Source: Actinokineospora inagensis DSM 44258 | GTDB lineage: Bacteria > Actinomycetota > Actinomycetes > Mycobacteriales > Pseudonocardiaceae | Direction of reading: 5' to 3' | Length of the DNA: 64,000 nucleotides | NCBI RefSeq assembly: GCF_000482865.1 | Contig: NZ_KI519520.1 | Coordinates: 27,023 to 91,022, forward strand | In this document: one piece after another, positions 9,345-17,845 of the stretch | How positions within the stretch are numbered: position 1 is the stretch's first letter | How the letters are laid out: the number at the start of each line of letters is the position of its first letter | Position numbers and translations under genes: made by a program | Notes under the pieces: generated by a model | Databases searched by the model: none | Told to the model about the DNA's origin: nothing | The model's input: only the letters and a program-made list of their open reading frames with translations

Positions 9345-10203
9345 ACGCTGCGCCGAGGGATGCCTGCGCCGGGGTGATCCGATGGTGGCCACCGCACCCC
9401 CGGTGCGGCACTGGTTGCTGATCGAGCAGCCCGGCCCGTGGGGTCCGGACCCGTGGCGGGACTCGGCGTTGCCTGACTCGGTGGTGTCGGCCGTGGCGGC
9501 GCAGGCTTCCGCCGCCCGAGCCAGGGTTCTGCTCATCCGCAGGCCAGGTCGGACGGTGTCCGCGGAACGCCGGTGGGCGTTCGTGGATTCGCGGCCGGGA
9601 CTGGAACGGGTGTGGTGGACGCGGTTCCGCGATCCAGCGGAGCTCACCGACCTCGGATTGGCCTCGCCCCAGGGCGAGTTGTCGCTTTCGCCGGTATACC
9701 TCGTCTGCGCGCATGGAAGGCACGACCCGTGTTGCGCGGTACGGGGACGCCCGTTGGCGGCCGCGTTGGCCCGGGAGCGGCCCGAAGAGACCTGGGAATG
9801 CACCCACGTCGGCGGGGATCGGTTCGCGGGCAACATGATCGCGTTACCGCACGGGCTCTACTTCGGCCAGGTCCCGGCGGCACAAGGGGTCGATGTCGCC
9901 GAGAAGTACGAGACCGGGGTGATCGAACCGGCGTACTTCCGTGGTCGGTCGGGATTCGCCGCCCCGGTGCAGGCCGCGCAGGACTTGGTGCGGGCGCACT
10001 CGGGGGACCACCTGGTCGACTCCTTCGCGCCGCTGGCCGTGCGGCACACCGGACACGAGCAGTGGGTCGTCGAACTGGTCGGCGCGAGCGTCGAGATCCG
10101 GGCGGTTTTCCGCCGCAGCGACACCCCGCTGACCTGCTCGGCGACCGTGCCCGCCGCCGTCCGCGGGTTCGAACTGGTGCGGTGGCTGGAAAAACCTCAG
10201 TGA
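9334..10203 (+). CDS. Sucrase/ferredoxin-like [2Fe-2S] protein
   Basis: A 289-residue member of the Suc_Fer-like (PF06999) thioredoxin-fold ferredoxins. The core motif VCAHGRHDPCCAVRGRPLA supplies clustered Cys, followed by CTHVGGDRFAGNMIALPHGLYFG, both typical of the family. Its probable role is electron transfer. The GTG at 9334 starts 11 nt inside the cupin gene and follows AGAAGGA; an in-frame ATG 22 codons later is possible. As the third gene of the peptide-oxygenase operon it could supply electrons, for example to keep the iron reduced. It converges with and overlaps the next gene by 7 nt. Confidence 0.85.
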   Translation: MTVERCAEGCLRRGDPMVATAPPVRHWLLIEQPGPWGPDPWRDSALPDSVVSAVAAQASAARARVLLIRRPGRTVSAERRWAFVDSRPGLERVWWTRFRDPAELTDLGLASPQGELSLSPVYLVCAHGRHDPCCAVRGRPLAAALARERPEETWECTHVGGDRFAGNMIALPHGLYFGQVPAAQGVDVAEKYETGVIEPAYFRGRSGFAAPVQAAQDLVRAHSGDHLVDSFAPLAVRHTGHEQWVVELVGASVEIRAVFRRSDTPLTCSATVPAAVRGFELVRWLEKPQ

Positions 10204-11558
10204 CCGTTCGCCAACCGGTGTGCTCGGCTGACCTGCTTCTTCGCCATGACCCGGAAAACGACCAGGTGGATCGGGTACACCGCGCGCCAGTACACCCAGC
10301 CCAGCATGCCCTTGGCGCGCAACGCCCCCACCTGCTCCAGTTTCGTGCCGCTGATGCGGTAACCCAGCCACGCCTCGCCGCAGAACCACTTCTCGGTCAT
10401 CAGGACGATGTGCCGGTCACCGAAGTCCGCGACCGTCCACCAGTCCACTGTGGCGCCCTCGGTGACCTCGGGCGGGCGGTGCAGGCTCAGCTTCTCGCCG
10501 AACAGCTTGCCCAACACGATGCGCAGCCACCACGCCCACGCCCACCCGTACCAGCGCAGCGAACCACCGCAGCGCCGCAGGTCGAGCCGGGCGGCGGGGG
10601 TGACCGACGGCGGTAGGTCGACCACGGTGGTCAGGGTGTGCACGCCGTCGCGCAGGCCGTTGGCGAACTCGAATGCCCGGCGGGCCATGCCGTCGCGCTG
10701 ATTGTCCAATGTGGACTTGATGGCGGCCCGCACCGGGGTTGGGGCGGTGCCGAACGCGCCGCTGGGATTGGTGACGGTGACATCGGTGGTCAGGCTGCCG
10801 ATCAGCGACCGGCTCACCGCCCGGTCGACCGGGGTGACCAGGTTGACCCAGTGTGCGGACAAGCCCGGTGTCAGCAGGGGAACCCGGGCGATCCGGCGCC
10901 TGCGCAGGCCGCGCACCTCGGCGTAGCACTGCATGAGTTCCTGGTAGGTCAACACATCCGGGCCGCCGACCTCGTGCACCCCGGCGGGCACGTCGGCGTC
11001 GGCCGCGCGCAGCAGGTGCTCGACGAGGTCGTCCTCGCCGATCGGCTGGACCCGGGTGGCGACCCAGCGCGGGCACACCATGACCGGCAGCCGCTCGGTC
11101 AGGTACCGCAGCATCTCGAACGAGATGCTGCCCGCCCCGATGATCACCGCCGCGCGCAGTTCGACCACCGGGACGCTGGTCGACGCCAGCAGTTCGCCGA
11201 CTTCCTGCCTGCTCTCCAGGTGCTCCGACAGCGTCCCGCAGCCCAGCCCGCCGAGGTACACAATCCGCCGCACCCCGGCTGCCTCGGCCGCTCTGGCGAA
11301 TGAGCTCGCCATCTGCCGGTCCCGGTCGGCGAAGTCGCCGCCACCCGCCATCGCGTGCACCAGGTAGTACGCCGTGTGTACCCCCGCAAGCGTTTTCGTC
11401 ACGGCGTCGGTGTCCGTGACGTCCACCGATTCCCGGGTCACGTCGTCCCCGGTCGGCAATGCCTCGATCCGCCGACCGATCGCCAGCACCGGTTGCCCGG
11501 CGAGCGCCGCGACCAGCTTGCGGCCGACGTAGCCGCTGGCCCCCGCTACCGCGATCAC
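10197..11558 (-). CDS. NAD(P)-binding SDR-a protein with DUF2867 domain
   Basis: A 453-residue protein with two parts. The N-terminal Rossmann domain (GASGYVGRKL near 6-15) is of the NmrA/atypical-SDR type, and the C-terminal DUF2867 domain is Trp-rich (about 290-450: WYGWAWAWW, DWWTV, GEAWLGYRI). This fusion is common in Actinobacteria; its substrate is unknown. The GTG at 11558 overlaps the stop of the upstream 110-residue gene (GTGA), so the two are translationally coupled. No catalytic YxxxK pair was evident, as is frequent in this branch. Confidence 0.85.
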   Translation of the reverse strand: MIAVAGASGYVGRKLVAALAGQPVLAIGRRIEALPTGDDVTRESVDVTDTDAVTKTLAGVHTAYYLVHAMAGGGDFADRDRQMASSFARAAEAAGVRRIVYLGGLGCGTLSEHLESRQEVGELLASTSVPVVELRAAVIIGAGSISFEMLRYLTERLPVMVCPRWVATRVQPIGEDDLVEHLLRAADADVPAGVHEVGGPDVLTYQELMQCYAEVRGLRRRRIARVPLLTPGLSAHWVNLVTPVDRAVSRSLIGSLTTDVTVTNPSGAFGTAPTPVRAAIKSTLDNQRDGMARRAFEFANGLRDGVHTLTTVVDLPPSVTPAARLDLRRCGGSLRWYGWAWAWWLRIVLGKLFGEKLSLHRPPEVTEGATVDWWTVADFGDRHIVLMTEKWFCGEAWLGYRISGTKLEQVGALRAKGMLGWVYWRAVYPIHLVVFRVMAKKQVSRAHRLANGH

Positions 11559-11887
11559 GCGGGGACGCGCAGGTGTCGGGTGAACCCGTGGACCGCGGCG
11601 ACGGCGGCGTGCGGGTCGCGCAGCACGCCCACCCGGTCGCGCCAGGCGGCGTACCGCACCGCCGCCTCGATCAGGGTGGGTTCGGCGTACTGGCCCAGCA
11701 CCAGCTCGACCAGCGCAACAACCCGTGACCGAACCCGGTCGTCGTCCAGGTTGGGCGAGTCGAGCACCTCGGCGACCAGGTCCACGGTCAACTCGGCTAC
11801 GACCGTCCGGTCCGGCACGCACCCGCCAACGCACCGGTACACGAACGCCAGCAGACGATCATGCCCCGGTTCCCACTCGGCACCCAT
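11555..11887 (-). CDS. Small conserved-looking hypothetical protein
   Basis: A 110-residue protein with no family I recognise. It starts at ATG 11887 after a good GGGAGG. The sequence is mostly helical and moderately acidic (VVAELTVDLVAEVL, RVVALVELVLGQY), with three Cys/Trp-containing stretches and no membrane segment. It is directly coupled to the DUF2867-SDR gene by a 4-nt overlap, suggesting a joint role. Confidence 0.65.
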   Translation of the reverse strand: MGAEWEPGHDRLLAFVYRCVGGCVPDRTVVAELTVDLVAEVLDSPNLDDDRVRSRVVALVELVLGQYAEPTLIEAAVRYAAWRDRVGVLRDPHAAVAAVHGFTRHLRVPA

Positions 11888-12051
11888 GCCGACCTCCCAC
11901 CCGCGAACTGGGCAGACGGTATCCCGGTGCCCATCGCCTCGCTATTCGAGTTCCCCCGCACCCGGTCCGGCAATCCTCGCGCACCCCGGCGGCCCCCGGA
12001 CTCGTTGGGTGGGTGGATCCTTGCCCGCCGCACAGGGGGAGTTTGTTCTCG

Positions 12052-13026
12052 GTGAACCTCGTCGACGCCGCCTGGGCGCTGGCTGATCAGGGCGTACCCG
12101 GCCTGCGCGAACGCCTCGGCGGCCCGCTCCGCGTCGGGGTGACCGGCGCCCCCGGCTCCGGCCGCTCGACCGTCGTCGCCGCCCTGACCGGCGGCCCGTT
12201 CGAAGTGGTCGACGGCCCCGCCGACGTCCGCCTCCACCTCGTCCGCCGCCCCGACGACCCGGTGGACGCCGACCCGGTCGCCACCATCGTCGTCCTCGCC
12301 CGCGCCGACGAACTCGGCGGCGGCCGCCTCGACGCCCTCGACTCGGCCCGCCTGATCGCCGCCGAACACACCCGCCTGGCATTGGGCGAACAGTGCCAAC
12401 TCGTGGTCGCCACCGCCGCGTTACCCGCCGTGGGAAGCCGACAACTCACCCGCGCCGACGCCACCGCACTGTCCACATTGGCCAGTCGAGAAGACCTCCT
12501 GCTCTCCGCCGACCGCCTCACCCACCACCTCGGCCCGGACCTCCTGCACAAACTCGGCCTCTTCGGCACCCGCGCCGCCGTCGCCGCAATCCACCGCGGC
12601 GACCCCGTCCCCGCCACCCTGCTCGCCCTGAGCGGCATCCCCGACCTGCGCCAAGCCATCGACACGTACTTCCTCCCCCGCGCCGAAATGCTCCAGGCCC
12701 GCGCCGCCCTCCGCGCCATCGCCCACCACCCCGAAGCCGAACGCGCACTGGCGAGTGCCCACGAGCCGAGGGAACTCCGTCTGCTCGCCGACCTCGACAC
12801 GGCCCGAGTCACCTTCACCGACCTCACCGAAGAAGCCCGCTGCCTCCTCGGCGCCTACGGCACCGCCCCCGCCACCCGCCTGTCCGCCACCGGTGATCCC
12901 TTCCAAGCCCACCGCCGCTGGCAAGCGCTCACCGAAGCCCCGCACCTGTCGCACAGGGAACGGCAAGCCGCCGCCACGGTCGCCCGCAGTTGCGAGGCAT
13001 TGGTGGCAGTGGGGGTGGTCGACTAG
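12052..13026 (+). CDS. GTPase-like protein with an altered P-loop
   Basis: A 324-residue protein with an N-terminal nucleotide-binding look. The P-loop GAPGSGRST (32-40) has Arg where canonical Walker A has Lys. A DVRLHLVRR strand and VVATAALPAV could be the later G motifs, but no clear NKxD is visible. The C-terminal half is helical. The GTG at 12052 is preceded by AGGGGGA. Its location beside an IniB/dynamin locus, and its size, suggest a relative of the small IniC-like partners of dynamin-type proteins. It may be a degenerate or non-hydrolysing GTPase. Family placement is tentative. Confidence 0.6.
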   Translation: MNLVDAAWALADQGVPGLRERLGGPLRVGVTGAPGSGRSTVVAALTGGPFEVVDGPADVRLHLVRRPDDPVDADPVATIVVLARADELGGGRLDALDSARLIAAEHTRLALGEQCQLVVATAALPAVGSRQLTRADATALSTLASREDLLLSADRLTHHLGPDLLHKLGLFGTRAAVAAIHRGDPVPATLLALSGIPDLRQAIDTYFLPRAEMLQARAALRAIAHHPEAERALASAHEPRELRLLADLDTARVTFTDLTEEARCLLGAYGTAPATRLSATGDPFQAHRRWQALTEAPHLSHRERQAAATVARSCEALVAVGVVD

Positions 13027-13111
13027 CAAGGCCGGGCAAACAGGGCCGGATGGACATGGTGTGCTGGGTTGGCTCACGGTGTTCGCGGTCCCGTGGGGTA
13101 GCTCGTCGCCG

Positions 13112-13205
13112 CAGTAACCGACCGGCCAGGCTTGGCCATCGCGATTGCGAGGTTGACCGTGACGCTGGTTTTGCCGTCGTGGCGGGGGCGGCCGGTGACG
13201 GTCAG
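13112..13205 (-). pseudogene. Remnant of a CpsD/CapB-type ATPase
   Basis: About 31 codons on the minus strand read LTVTGRPRHDGKTS followed by VTVNLAIAMAKPGRS. This closely resembles the Walker A region of polysaccharide-synthesis tyrosine kinases and ParA-like ATPases (PxxGKTTxxxNLAxAxAxxGxxV). No start, Walker B or C-terminal part is present and the surrounding frame is closed, so this is a decayed fragment. The rest of 13027-13325 shows no gene. Confidence 0.55.
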
Positions 13206-13325
13206 TACGCGGCGACGTGGACGCGGTTCTCGCCGACATTAAGCTGCTACGCATTTCCTTGCCGTCAGGCTGGTCTCCGTAGGCGCGCTTCCGATGTAGA
13301 CAGTGGAGGATGTGTGGCGCGGTGT

Positions 13326-14183
13326 TCAGGTGCCGGGTTGGATTCCCGACCAGGACTCGACATCGCATTGATGGTGGGTGTTGTTCCCGGTACTGACGAC
13401 CGTGCCGTCGGCGCGCGCGCCGAGGGTGTGGATGGAGCCCGCGGCCACCGTGACGATGTCCCGCCAGTCGTCGACGTCGCACTGCCCGTGGCTGTTGTCG
13501 CCTGCCGCGAGGACTCGTCCGTCTGCTGTGACTCCGACGGAGTGGTAGCTGCCTGCGGAGACCGCGACCACGTCTTCCCAACGTTCGACGTCGCAGGCTC
13601 CGGTCGATTGGTCCCCTGCCGCGAGAACACGACCGTTGCATCTGAGTGCGATCGTGTGCAGATAACCGGCTGAGATGGCGGTGAGGTCGCGCCAACCGTG
13701 GACGGCAGAACATTGTCCTCGGCGATCGTTTCCCACGGCCACTGCCGAGCCGTCCGCCCGGAGTCCGACTGAATGCCAGTCGCCACAAGACAGGGCCACG
13801 ATTTCCCGCCAGGACCGCACCTCGCATTGGCCTTCTGCGCGTCGGCCCGCTGCCAGCACGGTGCCGTCCGCGAGAAGCCCGAGCGTGCGGCGCCAGCCCG
13901 CGGCCACGGCCGTGACGTCGCTCCACGCGGCGATATCGCATTGGCCGTCGGCGTTCCATCCCGTTGCCAGCAGGGTGCCGTCCGATCGAAGTCCGACCGT
14001 GTGCGACTTTCCGGTGTTGGACGCGCTGTGGACATTGCCCGCCGCCACAGCGACGACGTCTTTCCACCGCTCGACCCGGCACTCGCCCGCAGCATTGTTC
14101 CCGACGGCGATAACCGTTCCGTCCCAACGACGGCCGGCCGAGTGACGTCGCCCGGCCGCCAGCGCCGACGCGTTCCCCCGCAT
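13326..14183 (-). CDS. RCC1-repeat beta-propeller protein
   Basis: A 285-residue protein of about seven RCC1-type blades, each near 40 residues: W-x-DVVAVAAG-x-x-HS-x-GLRADGTV-x-AxGxNxxGQC. Such propellers in bacteria usually act as interaction scaffolds. It has no signal peptide or membrane helix, so it is presumably cytosolic. The ATG at 14183 has an ideal GAGGAGG 5 nt upstream. Each blade ends with a Cys (GQCDV, GQCEV), which is a regular feature here. It sits alone between the GTPase-like gene and the dynamin gene. Confidence 0.85.
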   Translation of the reverse strand: MRGNASALAAGRRHSAGRRWDGTVIAVGNNAAGECRVERWKDVVAVAAGNVHSASNTGKSHTVGLRSDGTLLATGWNADGQCDIAAWSDVTAVAAGWRRTLGLLADGTVLAAGRRAEGQCEVRSWREIVALSCGDWHSVGLRADGSAVAVGNDRRGQCSAVHGWRDLTAISAGYLHTIALRCNGRVLAAGDQSTGACDVERWEDVVAVSAGSYHSVGVTADGRVLAAGDNSHGQCDVDDWRDIVTVAAGSIHTLGARADGTVVSTGNNTHHQCDVESWSGIQPGT

Positions 14184-14727
14184 GTGGCCTCCTCGCCTGC
14201 CGCTGTGGCCGCCTGATCACGATGGCAGCCGTGCCCTCGTGGTCGCTCTCAACCATCGATGTCGGTTGAGTCGGCGGACCGTCATCGCGGTGGTAGCCCC
14301 GCCACAAAGCTGTTTCAGCAGCTCAGGGCGGCTCGGGTACGGCTCTTGTTCCAGCCGGTTGAGTTGTCCACACTCCGCTGACCTGTCCACAGCCCACCAT
14401 GCCCAACCCTGTCGATCATGGATGCCCGGTAGACTGGCCTCGGGGACGCCCCCCGGGACTGGGTGGGGGCCGCCTGGACCCGTCGGGGGCTTGGTGATGT
14501 CGGTGGGTTGGGTTGGGCGGGCGCGGGTTCTGTGTGGTTGTCGGTGCCCATGATCGGTTGAGGATGGCGTGTCGTCGTCCTTGGTCGTTTGGCTACAGCG
14601 CCGGATGTGCACGCTGCGCTTTGGCCGGTCTGCGTGACCTCGCCGTAGAACCGTGACACGCCGCGCGAGACCGGCGACGGCCATTCCGACCACTCGGCAT
14701 CAAACACACTGACCTTGCGACGGCGGG
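14184..14727. other. 544-nt intergenic region with a dispersed repeat
   Basis: No gene is recognisable. It contains a perfect DnaA-box 9-mer at 14364-14372, a one-mismatch copy at 14383-14391, and one copy of a GC-rich repeat (14427-14480). The remaining 14490-14727 shows nothing I can name. Confidence 0.5.
14427..14480 (+). repeat. Dispersed GC-rich repeat, inverted relative of the 28.5-29.1 kb copies
   Basis: Begins GGTAGACTGG, continues GGGGACGCCCCCCGGGA and ends GGGGGCCGCCTGGA. The reverse complement of this pattern occurs three times at 28458-29085. As in those copies, a DnaA-box-like 9-mer lies on the GGTAGACTGG side. TAGACT resembles an actinobacterial -10 hexamer, so the element could include a promoter and a short structured transcript; that is speculation. 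Confidence 0.6.
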
Positions 14728-16404
14728 TTATCGGCGGACGGAGTCGATGTGGGTGCGGAGGGTGAGGAGGCGTTCGAGGGTGTGGCGGGATTGGGTGAGG
14801 TGGGCGGATTCGGCGTCGAGGGTGGATTTTATTTCTCGGGCGGATTCGGTGGCGGATTCGCGGAGGGAATGGGTGACTTCGGTTACTTGGTCGCGGAGGG
14901 CCCGGTGGACGATTCGGGTGGCGTCTTTTGCTTCTTTTCCGTATCGCAGGAAGAAGTCGTCGACGTGGCGTTGGGCGGCGGTTTTGGCGATGGCCTGTCG
15001 GCGTTTCAGGCGGGCGCCGCGTTCCTCGAAGACGCTGCGGGCGCCGAAGGCGGCGCCTGCGCCGAGGGAGATCGGGTTGATCAGCGGCAGCCCGGCCAGG
15101 GTGGTGGCCAGGCCGGACATCAGCAGGCCGCTGTACGAGCCGCGCAGGCCGACGAAGATTTTCTGGGCTGGGCTGAACCGTTCGATGTTGGGCAGCCGGA
15201 GGTGTTCGTCCCAGGCGGCGCCGAGATCGGACAGCAACTGGGCGGGAGCGATGTCGGCATCCGGCATCGCTTCCCGGGCGACCCGGGCCGCGATCCACTC
15301 GAACCGCTCGACCAGCCAGTCCGAGTTGACCCCGGCGACGTCGGTGAGGGCGTCGCGCAGCCAGTCGCTGAACTCGTCCCACACCTTTCCCGGGTCGGCG
15401 GCGTCGAAGTAGTCGTCGATCTCGCGGAGCACGCGGCGGGTGCGTTCGCGCAGGTCGTAGTCGAGGTCGGCGAGCAGGTCGCCGATGTCGTCGGCGAGTT
15501 GGGTCTGCCACCGGGTGCTGTCCCGGTGGAGCTGTTCGACGCGGCGCCCGGCGGCGTGCCATTCGGCGATGGCGGTGGACGAGCCACCCGCGGGCGCGGC
15601 GTCGAACTCGGCGCGCAGCGGCGCGATCAACTGGTCCAGCGCGAGTCCGCTGGTGGCCGCGGCCGCTCTGGCGGCGACGCGGGCGGGGTCGGCGAGGACG
15701 TCGCGGCGCAGGCAGCCGATCAGCTCCGCGAACCCGGATTCCTTGTTGAGCTCCTGGTCTTCGGTGCGCACGGCGGTCGCCCGCAACACCGATGAGACCG
15801 GCACGAGCGGTGCGGGCACCCCGACCTCGGCCAGTCGTTTCCGGTCCGCTTCGGCGATCCGGCGCCACCCGGGAACCAGGTCGATCTTGGTGAGCGCGAC
15901 GAGCACGGTCGGGCACAGCCGGTGGACGTGGGTCAGCAGCTCCACTTCGAGCGCGGTCAGCTCGCTGGTCGCGTCGGTCACCACCAGGACGGCGTCCGCG
16001 TTGGCGAGGACGGCCAGCGCGCGGGCGGTGCGCGGGCACCCCGGCGCGCCGAGGCCGGGGGAGTCGACCAGGACCAGCCCCGCGCCGAGCAGGGCGCGCG
16101 GCAGGCCGATCTCGGTGCCCGGCGCCGGTGAGTCACCGATCAGCACGGGACGGTCGGCGTGCCGCACGATCGTGGGTTCCATGGTGGTGAGGTCGTCACC
16201 GATCGCGCATACGTCCGCACCGACCAGGGCGTTCACCAGGTATGACTTGCCCTTGCCGGGATAGCCGGCCACCACCACCCGGCGGCCAGGTTCGAGCAGG
16301 TCAGCGCGCCTGCCGACCAGCATGTCGACCAGGTCTTCCCGGTCTTGGGCGGCGCAGGCGCGGATGGTCTCGTCGAGCAGGTCCAGCCAGGGCGGTGCGG
16401 TCAT
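14728..16404 (-). CDS. Dynamin-like GTPase (IniA/IniC type)
   Basis: A 558-residue bacterial dynamin-like protein. Its GTPase domain has G1 GYPGKGKS (47-54), G3 DSPGLG (114-119) and G4 TKID (172-175). A long helical stalk follows, with a hydrophobic hairpin near 420-450 (SGLLMSGLATTLAGLPLINPISLGAGAAFG) that probably inserts in the membrane. The C terminus is coiled-coil-like. The ATG at 16404 is preferred; a GTG one codon upstream is possible. It follows the iniB-like gene on the same strand but is separated by a strong hairpin. Mycobacterial homologues are induced by cell-envelope antibiotics and support membrane integrity. Confidence 0.85.
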   Translation of the reverse strand: MTAPPWLDLLDETIRACAAQDREDLVDMLVGRRADLLEPGRRVVVAGYPGKGKSYLVNALVGADVCAIGDDLTTMEPTIVRHADRPVLIGDSPAPGTEIGLPRALLGAGLVLVDSPGLGAPGCPRTARALAVLANADAVLVVTDATSELTALEVELLTHVHRLCPTVLVALTKIDLVPGWRRIAEADRKRLAEVGVPAPLVPVSSVLRATAVRTEDQELNKESGFAELIGCLRRDVLADPARVAARAAAATSGLALDQLIAPLRAEFDAAPAGGSSTAIAEWHAAGRRVEQLHRDSTRWQTQLADDIGDLLADLDYDLRERTRRVLREIDDYFDAADPGKVWDEFSDWLRDALTDVAGVNSDWLVERFEWIAARVAREAMPDADIAPAQLLSDLGAAWDEHLRLPNIERFSPAQKIFVGLRGSYSGLLMSGLATTLAGLPLINPISLGAGAAFGARSVFEERGARLKRRQAIAKTAAQRHVDDFFLRYGKEAKDATRIVHRALRDQVTEVTHSLRESATESAREIKSTLDAESAHLTQSRHTLERLLTLRTHIDSVRR

Positions 16405-16445
16405 CACCCGGATGAGAATGCCGTGTTCCCCCGGATAGGTGAAGA

Positions 16446-16480
16446 AGGCGGGGTCCGTCACCGAGGACTGGACCCCGCCT
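16446..16480 (-). terminator. Hairpin between the iniB-like and dynamin genes
   Basis: A perfect 11-bp stem, 16446-16456 with 16470-16480 (AGGCGGGGTCC and its complement), and a 13-nt loop. It starts 15 nt after the iniB-like stop, so it may cut expression of the dynamin gene relative to iniB. Confidence 0.75.
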
Positions 16481-16495
16481 CCATCGCGGGTCGGC

Positions 16496-17845
16496 TCAGT
16501 GGCCGAGGTCCAGGTCACCCACCAGACCACCCACGTCGGGCAGGGCGGCGTGCTCACCGCCGAGCGGGGTGTCGTGCGTGAGGCCACCCAGGGTGTCGCT
16601 GACGTGGTCAGCCACCCCGGGCAGCGGGTTCGCGACCGGGAGGTGCGGCACCTCCGGCAACTGCACCGGGAGGTGCGACAGCTCGGGCAGGTGCGGTAGC
16701 TGGGTGGGCAGGTGCACCGGCAGGTGGTCGGGCAAGTCCGTGGGCAACTGCGGCAGGCCCCCGGGCAGGTGCGGCAGGTCGACCGGGAGCTGCGCGGGCA
16801 GGTGCGGCAGGTCGCCGTGGCCGACCGGCGCGTGGTGCTCGGGCGACGGGAGCGGCTGCGGCAGCGTGCCGCGCAGGTGCTCGCCGACCTCCTCGACCTG
16901 GTGCACCGGGGAGCCGCCGGTCAGGAAACCGCCCAGGCCCGCGGTGGAGGTGCCGAGCAGTTCGCCACCGGAGTGGACGTAGTCGGCGACGGTGCCCGCG
17001 GTCAGGTCCGCGCCGCGCAGCGCGTCGGCGTCCAGGACACCGGTCGGGTCCAGGTGCGGCAGGCCCGCGTGGCTGACCAGGCCCGCGGTGGACAACGTCC
17101 CGGCGCCCGCGACGGCGATGTCGACCTCCGGCACCGCGTGCGCGTCGAGCAGCGCGGTCGGATCGGTGGCCCCAGTGGACAGGAACGACACGTCGTGCTC
17201 GACCGAGACCGCGGTGTCGAACCCGGCGACCGAGCCCGCGGCGGTGGTCCCGTCCGCGGTGGTCGCCGAGGCGAACGAGCCGAAGTCGGAGTCGAACGCG
17301 GTCGCCACGCGGTGCGCGGCGACGTCGATGTAACCGGCGCCGTTGACCTCGTCGGACTGCAGCAGCGCGGCGGCGGTCAGCGACTGGCCGTCGGTGGTCA
17401 GGTCGGTGGCGTAGCCGAGGTCGTCAGTGGCGCCTGCGGCGGTCGCGTGCAGGCCACTGGTGTCGACGTCGGCGGAGTTGGTGCCGGTGAACCATTCGGC
17501 CGTCGTGTCCAGGTGGCCGGAGCCGGCGGCCGGGTTCACACCGCCGGTCAGGTCGGTGCCGGAGGTGAGCTGGGTGGCGATCGCACGCAGGTCGGTGACC
17601 GCGTCGGCGGACGGGGCGTAGTCGGCGACGAACGGGATCGCGTCCCGCACGTCGTGCACGTCGACCGCGCCCAGGCCCGCGTTGGCGAGGACCCCGGTGG
17701 GATCGGCGGCGAACGCGGTGCGGGCCGCGTCGTCGCCGAGCAGGCCGAGCACGAACTGGTGCAGGGTCTGCCCCTGCGCGGCGAAGTCACCGAGGTCGGT
17801 GGTCGGGATCGAGTCCATCGGGAGGCCGGAACCGGTGCTGGACAA
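16496..17845 (-). CDS. IniB-like protein
   Basis: A 449-residue protein whose N terminus (about 10-75: LHQFVLGLLGDDAARTAFAA, then DPTGVLANAGLGAVDVHDV) matches the IniB N-terminal domain. The middle is Ala/Gly/Thr/Asp-rich and the C-terminal 90 residues repeat a LPxxLPxHLP pattern (PHLPAQLPVDLPHLP), giving an extended Pro/Leu/His tail. The TTG start at 17845 is chosen because GAGGAG sits 6 nt before it, whereas the internal ATG at 17818 has none. IniB of mycobacteria is induced by cell-wall inhibitors. The gene is divergent from an Hsp70-like/LuxR pair. Confidence 0.8.
   Translation of the reverse strand: MSSTGSGLPMDSIPTTDLGDFAAQGQTLHQFVLGLLGDDAARTAFAADPTGVLANAGLGAVDVHDVRDAIPFVADYAPSADAVTDLRAIATQLTSGTDLTGGVNPAAGSGHLDTTAEWFTGTNSADVDTSGLHATAAGATDDLGYATDLTTDGQSLTAAALLQSDEVNGAGYIDVAAHRVATAFDSDFGSFASATTADGTTAAGSVAGFDTAVSVEHDVSFLSTGATDPTALLDAHAVPEVDIAVAGAGTLSTAGLVSHAGLPHLDPTGVLDADALRGADLTAGTVADYVHSGGELLGTSTAGLGGFLTGGSPVHQVEEVGEHLRGTLPQPLPSPEHHAPVGHGDLPHLPAQLPVDLPHLPGGLPQLPTDLPDHLPVHLPTQLPHLPELSHLPVQLPEVPHLPVANPLPGVADHVSDTLGGLTHDTPLGGEHAALPDVGGLVGDLDLGH

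Noticed and set aside
7923-9836. 637-codon frame on the - strand
   Set aside because: Antisense to the GGAD-cupin-ferredoxin operon; the Ala/Pro/Ser run is the complement of the GGAD codons.
12421-14307. 628-codon frame on the - strand
   Set aside because: Covers the RCC1 gene out of frame and the GTPase-like gene antisense; Arg/Gly-rich with no domain.
14217-14727. Possible small gene upstream of the RCC1 gene on the - strand
   Set aside because: Frames exist but have no ribosome-binding site, no recognisable motif and include the dispersed repeat.
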